Notes: generated by a model from the letters alone, not told the origin. 64,000 nt of DNA from Sphingorhabdus sp. YGSMI21 (GCF_002776575.1 NZ_CP022548.1:2805001-2869000); one strand, 5' to 3'; positions 6,721-15,693 are shown, counted from the first letter of the stretch. Numbers and translations are program-made.

Positions 6721-8184
6721 TCAGAAGGAGCCCGGAACCTCGCGCTGGGCGGGGGTCGGTCGGGCCGGCATCAGCAGCTCGCGGGGCGCGGCTGCCGGTC
6801 CGGTTGCAACCCGGCTGGTGCTCGCCGTCGCGCCGTCAAGCACGCTGCTGATCGGGGTGCAGGCGGCGCCGGAGAGAAAGCCGAGGGCGCGGGCGGTCGA
6901 TGCCTCGGCGGGGTCGCCGAGCGGCCGGCTGACATCATCGGCGGCCTGGCAGCTGTTGGTCAGCGAGCTGGCGAGGCCGTCGAAATAATTGGCGTTGCCG
7001 TCGGCATTTTCGGTGGCAAAGGCGACGATCCGGAGCCGGTCGTCGCAGGCGCTGCGGTCGAGGCCGATCTGGCCGACCGGCTTGCCGTAAGTGTTGCTGC
7101 CGACCAGCGCCATGTCGGCGTCGAGATAGGGGATCATCGCGTTGATCACCAGCTCGCTGGCCGAGGCCGAGCCGCCGGTGGTGATGAAGGCGATGCGGGT
7201 CGGGGCGATCGACTGGGCCTGGGTCTGGAAATTGCGGGTCTCGTTGTTCGACGACTTGCTGGCGCGGAAACGGGTCACGCCCTGCACCTGGTTGGTGAAG
7301 CGGTCGCGGCCGAGCAGATCGGCGAACAGCTCGGCGGTGCGGACCAGCCCGCCGCCATTGTAGCGCAGGTCGATGACCAGCTCGGTCACACCGGCGTTGC
7401 GGAACTGCTGGAACGCGTCGCGCAATTGCGGCTCGGCGCTGTCGATGAAGGTGCGCAGGTTGACATAGCCGGTCTGGGTGCCGCCATTGTCGATGATCTG
7501 CACGCCATAGCGCGGTGAGATGGGCTGGATCGCATAGTCGGCCTTGCTCACCGTGGTGGTGGTCTCGACACCCGCTGCGTTGCGGAAGCGCAGCACGCGG
7601 CTGGTCCCCGCTGTTGATGGGCCGAGTGCATTGCTGACCGCGCCGGCGCCGCCCTGGGCGAAGAGTGCGGTGACCGTCTGGAGATTGGAACTGCTGGTCC
7701 CGATGGCGAGCAGTTCCGCGCCGCGATCGATACCCGCGGCAAGCGCCGGCGCGCCTTCATAGGCGTCGAGGATATAGACCCGCGAGGCGTTGCTGTCATA
7801 GCTCAGCCTGATGCCAAAACCTGCGGTCGCGCCGGAGTTCAGGAAGGCGTTCTCCTCGGCGATCGAGGTGATATAGGTGAAATAGCGGTCCCGCCCCTGG
7901 TTCCGCGCGGTGGCGGTGAGCGCGTCGATATAGTCCTGCACCGATGCATAAGGCGCGGGGCTGAGGCTGGCGGGCAGGGTCTCGGGGAAGAGATACCATT
8001 CGTCGAGCAGGTCGAATGCCCAGTTCTGCCGGCTTTGCAGCGAGCAGGTCGTTCCGGTCGGCGTCGGGGTGGATCCGCCACCGCCGGGCGGCAGGCTGAC
8101 ATTGTTGCTGCTGCTGCCGCCACCGCCGCAGGAAGCGAGCAACGCCGCCAGTGCCAATATCGAACCGGATTTCCGCAATGTCAT
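6721..8184 (-). CDS. S41 family (C-terminal processing) peptidase, lipoprotein
   Basis: A 487-residue protein. The N terminus is a lipoprotein signal (LALAALLASC, Cys19) followed by a Gly/Ser/Pro linker, so it should be membrane-anchored in the periplasm. A PDZ-like region spans about residues 117-220 (GFGIRLSYD, GAPALAAGIDRG). The S41 core follows: LVIDLRYNGGG at 269-279, the nucleophile motif GGSASASE around 337-344 and the general-base Lys in NTYGKP at 368. Substrates of such tail-specific proteases are not predictable. It heads an operon with the globin and cupin genes. Confidence 0.9.
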   Translation of the reverse strand: MTLRKSGSILALAALLASCGGGGSSSNNVSLPPGGGGSTPTPTGTTCSLQSRQNWAFDLLDEWYLFPETLPASLSPAPYASVQDYIDALTATARNQGRDRYFTYITSIAEENAFLNSGATAGFGIRLSYDSNASRVYILDAYEGAPALAAGIDRGAELLAIGTSSSNLQTVTALFAQGGAGAVSNALGPSTAGTSRVLRFRNAAGVETTTTVSKADYAIQPISPRYGVQIIDNGGTQTGYVNLRTFIDSAEPQLRDAFQQFRNAGVTELVIDLRYNGGGLVRTAELFADLLGRDRFTNQVQGVTRFRASKSSNNETRNFQTQAQSIAPTRIAFITTGGSASASELVINAMIPYLDADMALVGSNTYGKPVGQIGLDRSACDDRLRIVAFATENADGNANYFDGLASSLTNSCQAADDVSRPLGDPAEASTARALGFLSGAACTPISSVLDGATASTSRVATGPAAAPRELLMPARPTPAQREVPGSF

Positions 8185-8279
8185 GCTGCCCCCATTTGCC
8201 AGACTGATCCCAGGTTAATTCCGACAGGCTTAACCGGATATGATCGACCCTGATAGGCTTCGGGCCAATTGTCCACATA

Positions 8280-8319
8280 GAAAAAATCCGCCGGCATTGC
8301 TGCCGACGGATAGTTTTTT
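8280..8319 (-). terminator. Rho-independent terminator after isocitrate lyase
   Basis: atccg (8286-8290) and cggca (8292-8296) pair with tgccg (8301-8305) and cggat (8307-8311) around a ttgc loop. An A-run (8280-8286) lies on one side and a T-run (8314-8319) on the other, so the hairpin can terminate in either direction. It sits about 70 bp past the aceA stop and upstream of the S41 gene. Confidence 0.8.
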
Positions 8320-8342
8320 CCTCCCCAGGAAAACGGGTTGGA

Positions 8343-8376
8343 TCGGGTGCCCCCAAAGGGGGTAGGGAGCACCCGA
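8343..8376. repeat. Second hairpin downstream of isocitrate lyase
   Basis: tcgggtgc (8343-8350) pairs with gcacccga (8369-8376). Inside, a run of C and a run of G around aaa can form an alternative stem. No T-run follows directly. It may protect the 3' end of the aceA mRNA. Confidence 0.5.
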
Positions 8377-8387
8377 CCTATCTGATA

Positions 8388-9980
8388 TTATCCGAACTGG
8401 TTCATCGTGTTGTGCGCGCCACCGGCTTTCAGAGCGGCTTCACCAGCGAAATATTCCTTGTGATCATCGCCAATGTCACTGCCCGACATGTTCTGGTGCT
8501 TCACGCAAGCGATGCCTTCGCGGATTTCCTTGCGCTGCACGCCGAGGACGTAGCCCAGCATGCCGGCGTCGCCGAAATATTCCTTGGCCAGATTGTCGGT
8601 CGACAATGCGGCGGTGTGATAGGTTGGCAAAGTGATCAGGTGATGGAAGATGCCAGCGCGTTTCGAACCATCGGCCTGGAAGGTGCGGATGCGCTTGTCA
8701 GCCGCTTCGCCCAGTTCGGTGTCGTCATATTTCGCGTCCATCAGATCATCGCGATCATATTCGGAAACGTCGAGACCTTCTGCGGCCATCGCGTCATAGA
8801 CCTGCTGACGGAAGTTCAGCGTCCAGTTGAACGATGGCGAGTTGTTGTAGACCAGCTTGGCGTTCGGAACGACTTCGCGGACCCGGTCCATCATGCCGGC
8901 AATCTGCTCGACGTGAGGCTTCTCGGTTTCGATCCAGAGCAGGTCAGCACCATTTTGCAGCGAAGTGATGCTGTCGAGAACGCAGCGGTCCTCGCCGGTG
9001 CCGGGACGGAACTGGAACAGGTTGGAAGGGAGGCGTTTCGGACGGAGCATCTTGCCATCGCGGTTGATGATGACATCGCCGTTCTTGGCAGTGGCCGGAT
9101 CAATTTCTTCGCAATCGAGGAAGCTGTTATACTGGTCGCCGAGATCGCCGGGCTCGTTCGAAACCGCGATCTGTTTGGTCAGGCCAGCGCCGAGCGAGTC
9201 GGTGCGGGTGACGATGATGCCGTCGGTGACGCCCAGTTCGAGGAAGGCATAACGGCAGGCGCGGATCTTCGCGAGAAAATCCTCGTGCGGCACGGTAACC
9301 TTGCCGTCCTGGTGGCCACATTGCTTTTCGTCGGAAACCTGGTTTTCGATCTGCAGAGCGCAGGCACCCGCTTCGATCATCTTCTTGGCGAGCAGATAGG
9401 TCGCTTCGGCATTACCGAAACCGGCGTCGATATCGGCAATGATCGGAACGACATGGGTCTGGAAATTCTCGACCTTGTCCATCGCCGCTTTTTCTGCTGC
9501 CGTGTCACCAGCTTCGCGCGCCGCATCGATGTCGCGGAACAAAAGGTTCAGTTCACGGGAGTCTGCCTGACGCAGGAAAGTGTAAAGCTCTTCGATCAGT
9601 GCAGGGACCGAGGTCTTCTCGTGCATCGACTGGTCGGGCAGGGGGCCGAACTCGCTGCGCAATGCGGCAACCATCCAGCCGGACAGGTAGAGATAGCGGC
9701 GCTTCGTGTCGCCGAAATGTTTCTTGATCGAAATCATTTTCTGCTGTGCGATAAATCCGTGCCAGCAACCCAGCGACTGGGTATATTTGGAACTGTCGGC
9801 GTCATAGGCAGCCATATCCTCGCGCATGATCGCTGCGGTATATTTGGCGATGTCGAGGCCGGTCTTGAACCGGTTCTGCAACTGCATGCGGGCAACGGAC
9901 TCGGCGTCGATGCCGCTCCATGTGCCATTCTGGCTGTTGATCAGGCTGTCTGCGGAACTCTTTAACTCTTGGTAGGACAT
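8388..9980 (-). CDS. aceA: Isocitrate lyase
   Basis: A 530-residue enzyme of the glyoxylate shunt, splitting isocitrate into succinate and glyoxylate so cells can grow on acetate or fatty acids. It belongs to the longer class found in Pseudomonas and many alphaproteobacteria. The active-site segment reads KQCGHQDGK, with the catalytic Cys. Other conserved parts are PIIADIDAGFGNAEATY (metal-binding Asp residues) and NNSPSFNWT. The gene is monocistronic, followed by a clear terminator. No malate synthase or regulator gene lies beside it. Confidence 0.97.
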   Translation of the reverse strand: MSYQELKSSADSLINSQNGTWSGIDAESVARMQLQNRFKTGLDIAKYTAAIMREDMAAYDADSSKYTQSLGCWHGFIAQQKMISIKKHFGDTKRRYLYLSGWMVAALRSEFGPLPDQSMHEKTSVPALIEELYTFLRQADSRELNLLFRDIDAAREAGDTAAEKAAMDKVENFQTHVVPIIADIDAGFGNAEATYLLAKKMIEAGACALQIENQVSDEKQCGHQDGKVTVPHEDFLAKIRACRYAFLELGVTDGIIVTRTDSLGAGLTKQIAVSNEPGDLGDQYNSFLDCEEIDPATAKNGDVIINRDGKMLRPKRLPSNLFQFRPGTGEDRCVLDSITSLQNGADLLWIETEKPHVEQIAGMMDRVREVVPNAKLVYNNSPSFNWTLNFRQQVYDAMAAEGLDVSEYDRDDLMDAKYDDTELGEAADKRIRTFQADGSKRAGIFHHLITLPTYHTAALSTDNLAKEYFGDAGMLGYVLGVQRKEIREGIACVKHQNMSGSDIGDDHKEYFAGEAALKAGGAHNTMNQFG

Positions 9981-10667
9981 GATGATTTTCCTTAAACTGG
10001 GGAGGCGGTTACTCGATATGCTGTAAAATTATTTTCAGCGTCTGAGAAAGTTATTGGCCGAGTTTAAGGGTTTGTTCCAGATAAATTTGTCAAATTATGA
10101 GTCGGTCTGTCTTGAAACGGCAACTGGATGCAGTAAAAGTGTAAATAAGCTTACACACTCTTGCGGCGCGCATCCGAAACAAAAGCGTGGGGTATTCGAG
10201 CTTCAGAAATAATGATGTCATCTTGGGGATATCGATGCGGACTCACATTTCGGCCGTCATGGGACGAATGGTCTGGTTTGTTTACCCAGATCAGTGGAAT
10301 ATAACATCTTCTGACCTGCGCGCTATCCTCATTGTTCCGATGTTTTTCCGGCATTCTTGCATCATGGCATTTGCCGCATCGCCTCATATTTCCTGTGGCG
10401 GGCCAGTCCTCATAACCAAAATACCCAATCCAGAAATCGAGCTTGGAGCGGGACGCCGATGAAGAGGATGGCAATATTGATCCCAAGCTAACCAGATGTA
10501 CCGAAAGCAAGCTTTAAATATCTGATATAGATAACGAAGATGGTGGCAGGGATAGAACATCTTTGTCGTAACGAGATATCTTTCTCGGTACGACTATTGA
10601 CGAATTTTGAACTACAATCTGCAAACTTTGCCCACAGGATTTTACCAAGTGGGCGCGCCTTTATATC
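9981..10667. other. Intergenic region, 687 bp, no convincing gene
   Basis: This holds the upstream region of aceA (minus strand) and the downstream region of the SLC13 permease. Short open frames here (for example 10151-10510 minus and 10187-10462 plus) overlap each other, lack ribosome binding sites and have no protein-like composition. One hairpin is visible: gtcgta (10565-10570) / tacgac (10589-10594) with inner cgaga / tctcg. It is not followed by a T-run on the minus strand, so its use as a terminator is doubtful. Confidence 0.6.
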
Positions 10668-12461
10668 TCACAGGGGCCAGATCAGGGGAATGATGGTTAT
10701 TGAGGTGATAGCGATAACCAGCGTCAACGGCAGGCCATAGCGGGCGAAATCGAGGAAGCGATAGCCGCCTGCGCCATAGACCAGTGTATTGGTCTGATAG
10801 CCGATCGGCGTCAGGAAGCTGGCGCTTGCGGCAAACATGACCGCGATAACAAAGGGCCGTGGATCGACGCCAAGCGATAAGGCGAGCTGGATCGCGATCG
10901 GCGTGACAACGACGGCAACCGCGTTATTGGTGACCAGTTCGGTCAGCATCAGGCTGAGCAGATAGATGGCGGCGAGAGCATAGACCGGCGGGAAGCCGGA
11001 CAGCCAGGGGGTTGCAGCTGCGACCATCATCTCGACCAGACCGGCATTTTCCAGCGCCGTGCCGATTGCCAGCATCGCCACGATCAGGCCGATGATCCGC
11101 CAGTCGACCGAGGCAAAAGCCTCGTCCGGTTCAATGCAGCGGGTGACCAGGACTGCGGCCATTCCGAGCACTGCCAGCCCGGCAATCGGCATGATATCGA
11201 GAGCGGCGGCAAGCACCACAGCGAGAATCACCGCAATTGCGATCGGCGCTTTGTGGCGCCGGTATCCGCGGGTTTTCGGTTCGCTGACATTCATCAGATT
11301 CTCGCCCTCGACCAACCGGCGGATGTTTGTTTTTGCGCCTTCCAGCAACAGGGTGTCGCCAACCTGTAATTTGGTGTTGTCATATTGCTCGGACAGGTTG
11401 CTGCCCCTGCGGTGCATGGCGATCGGATGAATGCCATAGCGTTGCGGCAGGGCCGCCTCTTTCAGGCTCTGGCCGATGAGATGGGCATCGGGGAGGAGCA
11501 ATATCTCCGCCAGCATCGACCTGTGCGACGACATCGGCACAAACTGCTGCGAATCCTCGCTCTTGGTCAGCGGCAGCTTGCCGCGTTCGCGAATGGTCAT
11601 CACGTCCGCTTCATTGGTATGCAAAACCAGAACATCACCCTTCCGAACCACATATTCCGACAGCGCTTTGCGGATCGGCACATCGTTGCGGACGACATCC
11701 ACCAGCCGCCGCTCGCCATTGCGGAACAGGTCGATCTCGCTCGCTATCTGGCCGACATAGGGAGATGTGCCGCCGATGAAGATCGACATCGTATAGCGTT
11801 TGCTCTCATTCTCGTCGAGCAGCGAGGACATTGTGTCACGGTCCGGCAGAAAGCGGCGGGTCAGGGCGAGATAGGTCACGCCAACCAGCGCGATGACGAT
11901 ACCGGCCGGGGCGATCTCGAAAATCGAAAAGCCGGCCAGGCCGTTCTTCTGCGCGACACCGTCGACCAAGATATTGGTCGATGTGCCGATCAGGGTGCAG
12001 GTGCCGCCCAATATGGCGGCGAAGGATATCGGCATCAATATCTTGGACGGGCGCTCGCCCAGTTCCTTTGCCAGGGTTATTCCGATCGGGATCATCATCA
12101 TCACCAGCGGCGTATTGTTGGTAAAGCCCGACAGAATCGCGATGGCGACCAGCAACAGTCCGGTTGCCAGCACCGGAGACGCCTTGGCCAGACCGGTGAC
12201 CTTGAGCGCAAAGGCTTCCAGCGTACCGGTCCTGACCAGCGCCCCGGAGATGATGAACATCGCGGCGATCGTCAGAGGGGCTGGGTTGCTCATTGCGGCC
12301 AGAATATCGTCGGTCGAGATCAGCCCGAGAACCAGGAGCAGGCCGGCTGCGCCGATGGCGGTGACCTCCGGCGGACGGATTTCCGTCGCAAAAGCGATCA
12401 ACAGCAAAAGCAGTATCAGGGCAACAAGTGCAGGGGAATAAGGCGCGAGAACAGCAAGCAT
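10668..12461 (-). CDS. SLC13/DASS-type permease with two RCK-C (TrkA-C) domains
   Basis: A 597-residue inner-membrane transporter. The N-terminal half holds the citrate-transporter-like membrane domain with the GFTNNTPLVMMMIPI motif. Two soluble TrkA-C/RCK-C domains follow (about residues 210-295 and 305-390), then the C-terminal membrane half with a second TNNAVAVVVTPIAI motif. Proteins of this architecture carry sulfate or dicarboxylates in exchange with sodium; the substrate here is not assigned. The frame opens with TTG at 12464, but ATG at 12461 is preferred. It is monocistronic. Confidence 0.9.
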   Translation of the reverse strand: MLAVLAPYSPALVALILLLLLIAFATEIRPPEVTAIGAAGLLLVLGLISTDDILAAMSNPAPLTIAAMFIISGALVRTGTLEAFALKVTGLAKASPVLATGLLLVAIAILSGFTNNTPLVMMMIPIGITLAKELGERPSKILMPISFAAILGGTCTLIGTSTNILVDGVAQKNGLAGFSIFEIAPAGIVIALVGVTYLALTRRFLPDRDTMSSLLDENESKRYTMSIFIGGTSPYVGQIASEIDLFRNGERRLVDVVRNDVPIRKALSEYVVRKGDVLVLHTNEADVMTIRERGKLPLTKSEDSQQFVPMSSHRSMLAEILLLPDAHLIGQSLKEAALPQRYGIHPIAMHRRGSNLSEQYDNTKLQVGDTLLLEGAKTNIRRLVEGENLMNVSEPKTRGYRRHKAPIAIAVILAVVLAAALDIMPIAGLAVLGMAAVLVTRCIEPDEAFASVDWRIIGLIVAMLAIGTALENAGLVEMMVAAATPWLSGFPPVYALAAIYLLSLMLTELVTNNAVAVVVTPIAIQLALSLGVDPRPFVIAVMFAASASFLTPIGYQTNTLVYGAGGYRFLDFARYGLPLTLVIAITSITIIPLIWPL

Positions 12462-12649
12462 CAACAGGTCCGATCAGAATAGCGCGCTGGATAGCGGAAA
12501 TCCCAATAAATGCCTGTGCGAAACTGTGCTAGCCACAAACTGCACGGCCACACAAAATATTGTTTGGATAGCTGAAGATTTGGTTCATGGGCGTTTTCGT
12601 TTCGTGCCCGACAAGCGGATGATTCTGTCGATAGAAATCGGAAAAAACC

Positions 12650-13453
12650 ATGGATCAGCAACTCCTGATAATTTGCGCTTTGACCTTCTCGATCCACCTG
12701 ATCGGAGCGCTGGCCTATTCAGCCCGCATTGCCGGCGTGCGAACCGGGCGGATCGCGGTATCCTTTGCCCTCTTCAACATCCTGGTTCTGGTGTCGCGGC
12801 TGTCTAACAGCTTCCTCGGGCCATTTCTCGCCAAACGGATCGAAAACGGGCTGGCCGATGGCACGGGCGAAGGCTTGCTCGGCGACTTTCGGCTCGTCCT
12901 GCTTGCGGCAACGGCCGCCACCATTGTCGGCGCGCTGCTCATTCCGACGGTGCAACGCTGGTTCAGCAGCGCCATCTTGCAATTCCATGAGCATCGCTCA
13001 ATGCCGCGGCTGATCTGGCACGCCCTGACCAAGGGCGGGATCGGCTATGTCGGAAGAACTGCAACCGCACCCAAGCGCGTACATATCAGCGACTTGCGCA
13101 AGCCGCGCGGCGTATCGATGGCGATCATCATATTGAATATTGTGGCGCAGGCGCTGCTTACGGTCGGCGTGGTCGGCTCTCTGTACGCCGGCTATCTCAA
13201 TCCCGAATATCGGGTCACGGCATCGCAGCTATCCGCCGTGATCAACGGCTTTGCCACGATCCTGCTGTTTGTAGTCATCGACCCGCAACTCTCGGTAATG
13301 ACCGACGACGTGGTCAGCGGACGCGTCAGCCAGCCGATGTTCCGGAGGACGATCACCTGGCTGTCGCTGAGCAGGGTAGGCGGGACATTGCTGGCCCAGG
13401 CGCTGCTTTTGCCGGCCGCATTGCTGGTGGCCTATATTGCCGGCGCAATCTGA
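12650..13453 (+). CDS. amj: Lipid II flippase of the Amj family
   Basis: A 267-residue inner-membrane protein with six or more hydrophobic segments. The N-terminal ALTFSIHLIGALAYSARIAGVRTGRIA and LFNILVLVSRLSNSFLGPFLAKRIE are characteristic of Amj, which moves the peptidoglycan precursor lipid II across the membrane as an alternative to MurJ. That role was shown in Bacillus subtilis; here it is inferred from family membership. The ATG at 12650 has a GGAAA ribosome binding site. It stands alone, divergent from the SLC13 permease. Confidence 0.85.
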   Translation: MDQQLLIICALTFSIHLIGALAYSARIAGVRTGRIAVSFALFNILVLVSRLSNSFLGPFLAKRIENGLADGTGEGLLGDFRLVLLAATAATIVGALLIPTVQRWFSSAILQFHEHRSMPRLIWHALTKGGIGYVGRTATAPKRVHISDLRKPRGVSMAIIILNIVAQALLTVGVVGSLYAGYLNPEYRVTASQLSAVINGFATILLFVVIDPQLSVMTDDVVSGRVSQPMFRRTITWLSLSRVGGTLLAQALLLPAALLVAYIAGAI

Positions 13454-13494
13454 CGGTAAGCCAGCACGGCCATTCGCGGTTAGTCCTGCGCGAA

Positions 13495-13647
13495 CTAACT
13501 CAGTGCCGGAATGATCCAGGCCATCGACATGACAATGACCGCCAGCAGCAAAGACGCCGCCAGCACGATCCTGACATTATGGGACGCACGGGGCTTGTTG
13601 CTCGCCTCGCGTTCGGTCACTTCGATCTGATCGCCATGCTTTTCCAT
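13495..13647 (-). CDS. Small single-pass membrane protein, 50 aa
   Basis: A 50-residue protein: a charged N-terminal half (MEKHGDQIEVTEREASNK) followed by one transmembrane helix (VRIVLAASLLLAVIVMSMAWIIPAL). The start ATG at 13647 is preceded by AAGGAG at the right distance, which favours it over the longer frame opening at 13689. Function is unknown; it may assist a larger membrane complex. It lies about 70 bp downstream of the DoxX gene on the same strand, so it could belong to that operon. Confidence 0.65.
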   Translation of the reverse strand: MEKHGDQIEVTEREASNKPRASHNVRIVLAASLLLAVIVMSMAWIIPALS

Positions 13648-13716
13648 ATTTTGCTCCTTTGCCGTTCCCAAAATAGCGAAGGCGAGCATAACATAAATAC
13701 AGGCTTTAGGGCAGAT

Positions 13717-14154
13717 TTACGCTGTCCGGTACCGGAATGGCCAGTTGGTCACACCCCCGGCGATCAGGGCCCACCAGACAAATATGGGCTGAAAGGCAAG
13801 GCGTGGGCCGTGATAGAGCCAACTCGCCGTCTGGCCTCCGATCACGACATTGTTGATGGCATGGTTGATATTGGCGGGATAGACACAGACCGCATAGAGG
13901 GCGAGGCCGAGCCCTGCCGCATAGCGTGCTTTTGGAACCAGGCCGGGCGGGACCAGCAGTCCGACTGCTCCGGCGATCTCGGCTATTCCGGTGAACAGGA
14001 TGATCTGTTCGGCAAAGGGTACCCAGTCGGGGGTGATCGCCAGAAACCCGTCCGGGGAGCGAATGTGGGCGATCCCGGCAACCAGATAGAAAAGGGCCAG
14101 CAGCCAGCGGAAAAACCGTCTGGCGAGACTTTCCTTGTGTTGGGCGCGTTGCAC
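13717..14154 (-). CDS. DoxX family membrane protein
   Basis: A 145-residue protein with four transmembrane segments: FRWLLALFYLVAGIAHI, QIILFTGIAEIAGAVGLLVP, YAAGLGLALYAVCVYPANI and IFVWWALIAGGV. This is the DoxX-like pattern. DoxX proteins are small membrane proteins linked to quinone or sulfur redox reactions in some organisms, otherwise unknown. The start is taken as GTG at 14154, sharing one base with the ion-channel stop (TAGTG); the longer frame to 14256 would overlap that gene. It is third in the lipoprotein-channel-DoxX operon. Confidence 0.8.
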   Translation of the reverse strand: MQRAQHKESLARRFFRWLLALFYLVAGIAHIRSPDGFLAITPDWVPFAEQIILFTGIAEIAGAVGLLVPPGLVPKARYAAGLGLALYAVCVYPANINHAINNVVIGGQTASWLYHGPRLAFQPIFVWWALIAGGVTNWPFRYRTA

Positions 14155-14579
14155 TAGCGACGTCCCATACGGGCGACAACAGTGACAAAAAATGCGGTGG
14201 ACCAGCCTAGCAGGATGAATCCGTTCAGGCCCTCGATCGCGGCAATCATCTGCCATTTGGTGTCCAGGGCATCGCTGTTATAGCCGGTGGTGGAATAGGT
14301 GATCGTGGAAAAATAGATCGCTTGCTCGAAAGTGGCAATGGCATCGACCAGCCGGTAAACGATCGCATAGGCCCAGATCTCTATGCCATGGAGCACGAAC
14401 AGGCCGAATACCAGCGCGAGCGTGACGATGATCCCGTGCGGGGACATTGGGTGAATATGCTCCGCCGCCTCCTCGCGGGCCTCGATCCGCAGAAAACGGC
14501 CGAGACCGAAGATGCCAACGCCGTGAATGAGGACGGTCAGAAGGACCATGAAACCACCGACGGCCAGCTCTGCGAACAT
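14154..14579 (-). CDS. Two-transmembrane ion channel family protein
   Basis: A 141-residue membrane protein with the layout of a bacterial potassium-channel pore: helices at about residues 5-28, 48-80 and 110-135, with a re-entrant pore loop STITYSTTGYN at 91-101. In potassium channels the filter reads TVGYGD; here it is TTGYNSD, so the second Gly is replaced by Asn101, and ion selectivity is uncertain. No regulatory domain is attached. It lies six bases after the upstream lipoprotein gene and overlaps the DoxX gene by one base. Confidence 0.8.
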   Translation of the reverse strand: MFAELAVGGFMVLLTVLIHGVGIFGLGRFLRIEAREEAAEHIHPMSPHGIIVTLALVFGLFVLHGIEIWAYAIVYRLVDAIATFEQAIYFSTITYSTTGYNSDALDTKWQMIAAIEGLNGFILLGWSTAFFVTVVARMGRR

Positions 14580-14585
14580 CGCGGT

Positions 14586-15227
14586 TCAGCCGCCCCAGGG
14601 CGGGGGCGGGACAGCGACCGGCTTGGACAGGTCGAATTCGACGCGGAAATGCCGGCCATCGGCGGTTTCCGGCCGGCGCAGTTCATAGGCAAACCGGGCG
14701 TCGCCCTGGCCGGGTTCGCTGACTTCCATCGCCCAGACATTGGTCACCGACTGGTCGAGACCACTGGCCTTGAAGGAGGCGATGGATTCAGCGTCCACTG
14801 GAAATTCCTGTCGATCCGCAGTCCCTTCCTCAGCCGTGTCGCCGCCATAATTTGTGACGCTGTCCAGACTTCCATCCTCGTGGCGATGCCGGTGCTTCAG
14901 CCGTAGGCCGTCATCGGTGCGGGAGATGATCCAGGTTCGTGACCGGTTCCACGTGTCAGGTCCTTCCGCGATATGGAAAGGGATCTGGATTTCGTTCAGA
15001 TCGCAAGAGGCCGCGTGCATGATCATTGGCTTTCCCGCCATATCGGCATCTGCTTGCTGTTCAGATGCCAATGTCCCGGCATAGGCTTTGCCGCAGAGCA
15101 GACTCAGCCGCTCGAAAAACAGGTCCTGCGGTGATGGCTCCGGTGCTGGAGCGGAGGGTGAATCACACGCTGCGAGCGGGATACAGAGAAGAAGCGCGGC
15201 TGCGCAGGTGAGTTTTGCTTGTTTCAT
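14586..15227 (-). CDS. Putative lipoprotein, 213 aa
   Basis: A 213-residue exported protein. The N terminus MKQAKLTCAAALLLCIPLAAC is a lipoprotein signal with the lipid-anchor Cys at residue 21, followed by a Ser/Pro/Ala-rich linker. The mature part is hydrophilic, with LCGKAYAG and paired His/Arg strands (LRLKHRHRHEDGS). No family was recognised with certainty; similar secreted proteins of unknown function occur in sphingomonads. The frame is open to 15296, but ATG at 15227 fits the signal sequence. It is first in the operon with the ion channel and DoxX genes. Confidence 0.75.
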   Translation of the reverse strand: MKQAKLTCAAALLLCIPLAACDSPSAPAPEPSPQDLFFERLSLLCGKAYAGTLASEQQADADMAGKPMIMHAASCDLNEIQIPFHIAEGPDTWNRSRTWIISRTDDGLRLKHRHRHEDGSLDSVTNYGGDTAEEGTADRQEFPVDAESIASFKASGLDQSVTNVWAMEVSEPGQGDARFAYELRRPETADGRHFRVEFDLSKPVAVPPPPWGG

Positions 15228-15465
15228 CGGCACTATTGCTACACAATTTCCTCGAGCCTTGAAACCGCTGAAATTCAACTGTTTGCTTATTAACAAATAG
15301 GCTGCTATAGACGCTACAGCTAATAAATCGCGTTACGAAGAAATCTAGGTTTCGCAACCCCAACGGTCGCATACTCTTTTTCCCATTTCTCGAAGTTGGC
15401 CAATCCCGTCCGGTTCTGCATTTTGCATAATCGGGCATAATTAAGTTATGAATAGGAATAAGACT

Positions 15466-15672
15466 ATGCCTACAGGCACCGTAAAATTTTTCAACACCGA
15501 CAAGGGCTATGGTTTCATCGCTCCTGAAGATGGTGGCGATGACAGCTTCGTGCACATCACAGCAGTTCAGGCTGCCGGAATGCAGTCGCTCGAAAAAGAA
15601 CAGCGTTTGACATATGATGTCGAAACCGGAAATAACGGCAAGAAAGCCGCTGTAAACTTGCAGCAGGCTTAA
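15466..15672 (+). CDS. Cold-shock protein (CspA family)
   Basis: A 68-residue single cold-shock domain: GTVKFFNTDKGYGFIAPEDGG contains the RNP1-like motif (KGYGFI), and DSFVHITAV the RNP2-like motif. Such proteins bind single-stranded RNA or DNA and melt mRNA structure in the cold or in stationary phase. The start is ATG at 15466, with AGGAAT upstream; a longer frame begins at 15448. The 238-bp upstream gap could hold a structured leader, but no cold-box was identified. It is followed by a strong terminator and is monocistronic. Confidence 0.95.
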   Translation: MPTGTVKFFNTDKGYGFIAPEDGGDDSFVHITAVQAAGMQSLEKEQRLTYDVETGNNGKKAAVNLQQA

Positions 15673-15693
15673 GCCTTACACCGAATACGAAAG

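Noticed and set aside
8412..9965. 517-codon plus-strand ORF opposite aceA
   Set aside because: It is a shadow of the conserved isocitrate lyase on the other strand, produced by GC-rich codon bias; its composition is not protein-like.
10151..10510. 119-codon minus-strand ORF upstream of aceA
   Set aside because: No ribosome binding site, no protein-like pattern and overlap with an opposite ORF; treated as intergenic.
15228..15465. Possible riboswitch in the leader of the cold-shock gene
   Set aside because: No known riboswitch motif or conserved stem was recognised; only a possible long leader can be stated.
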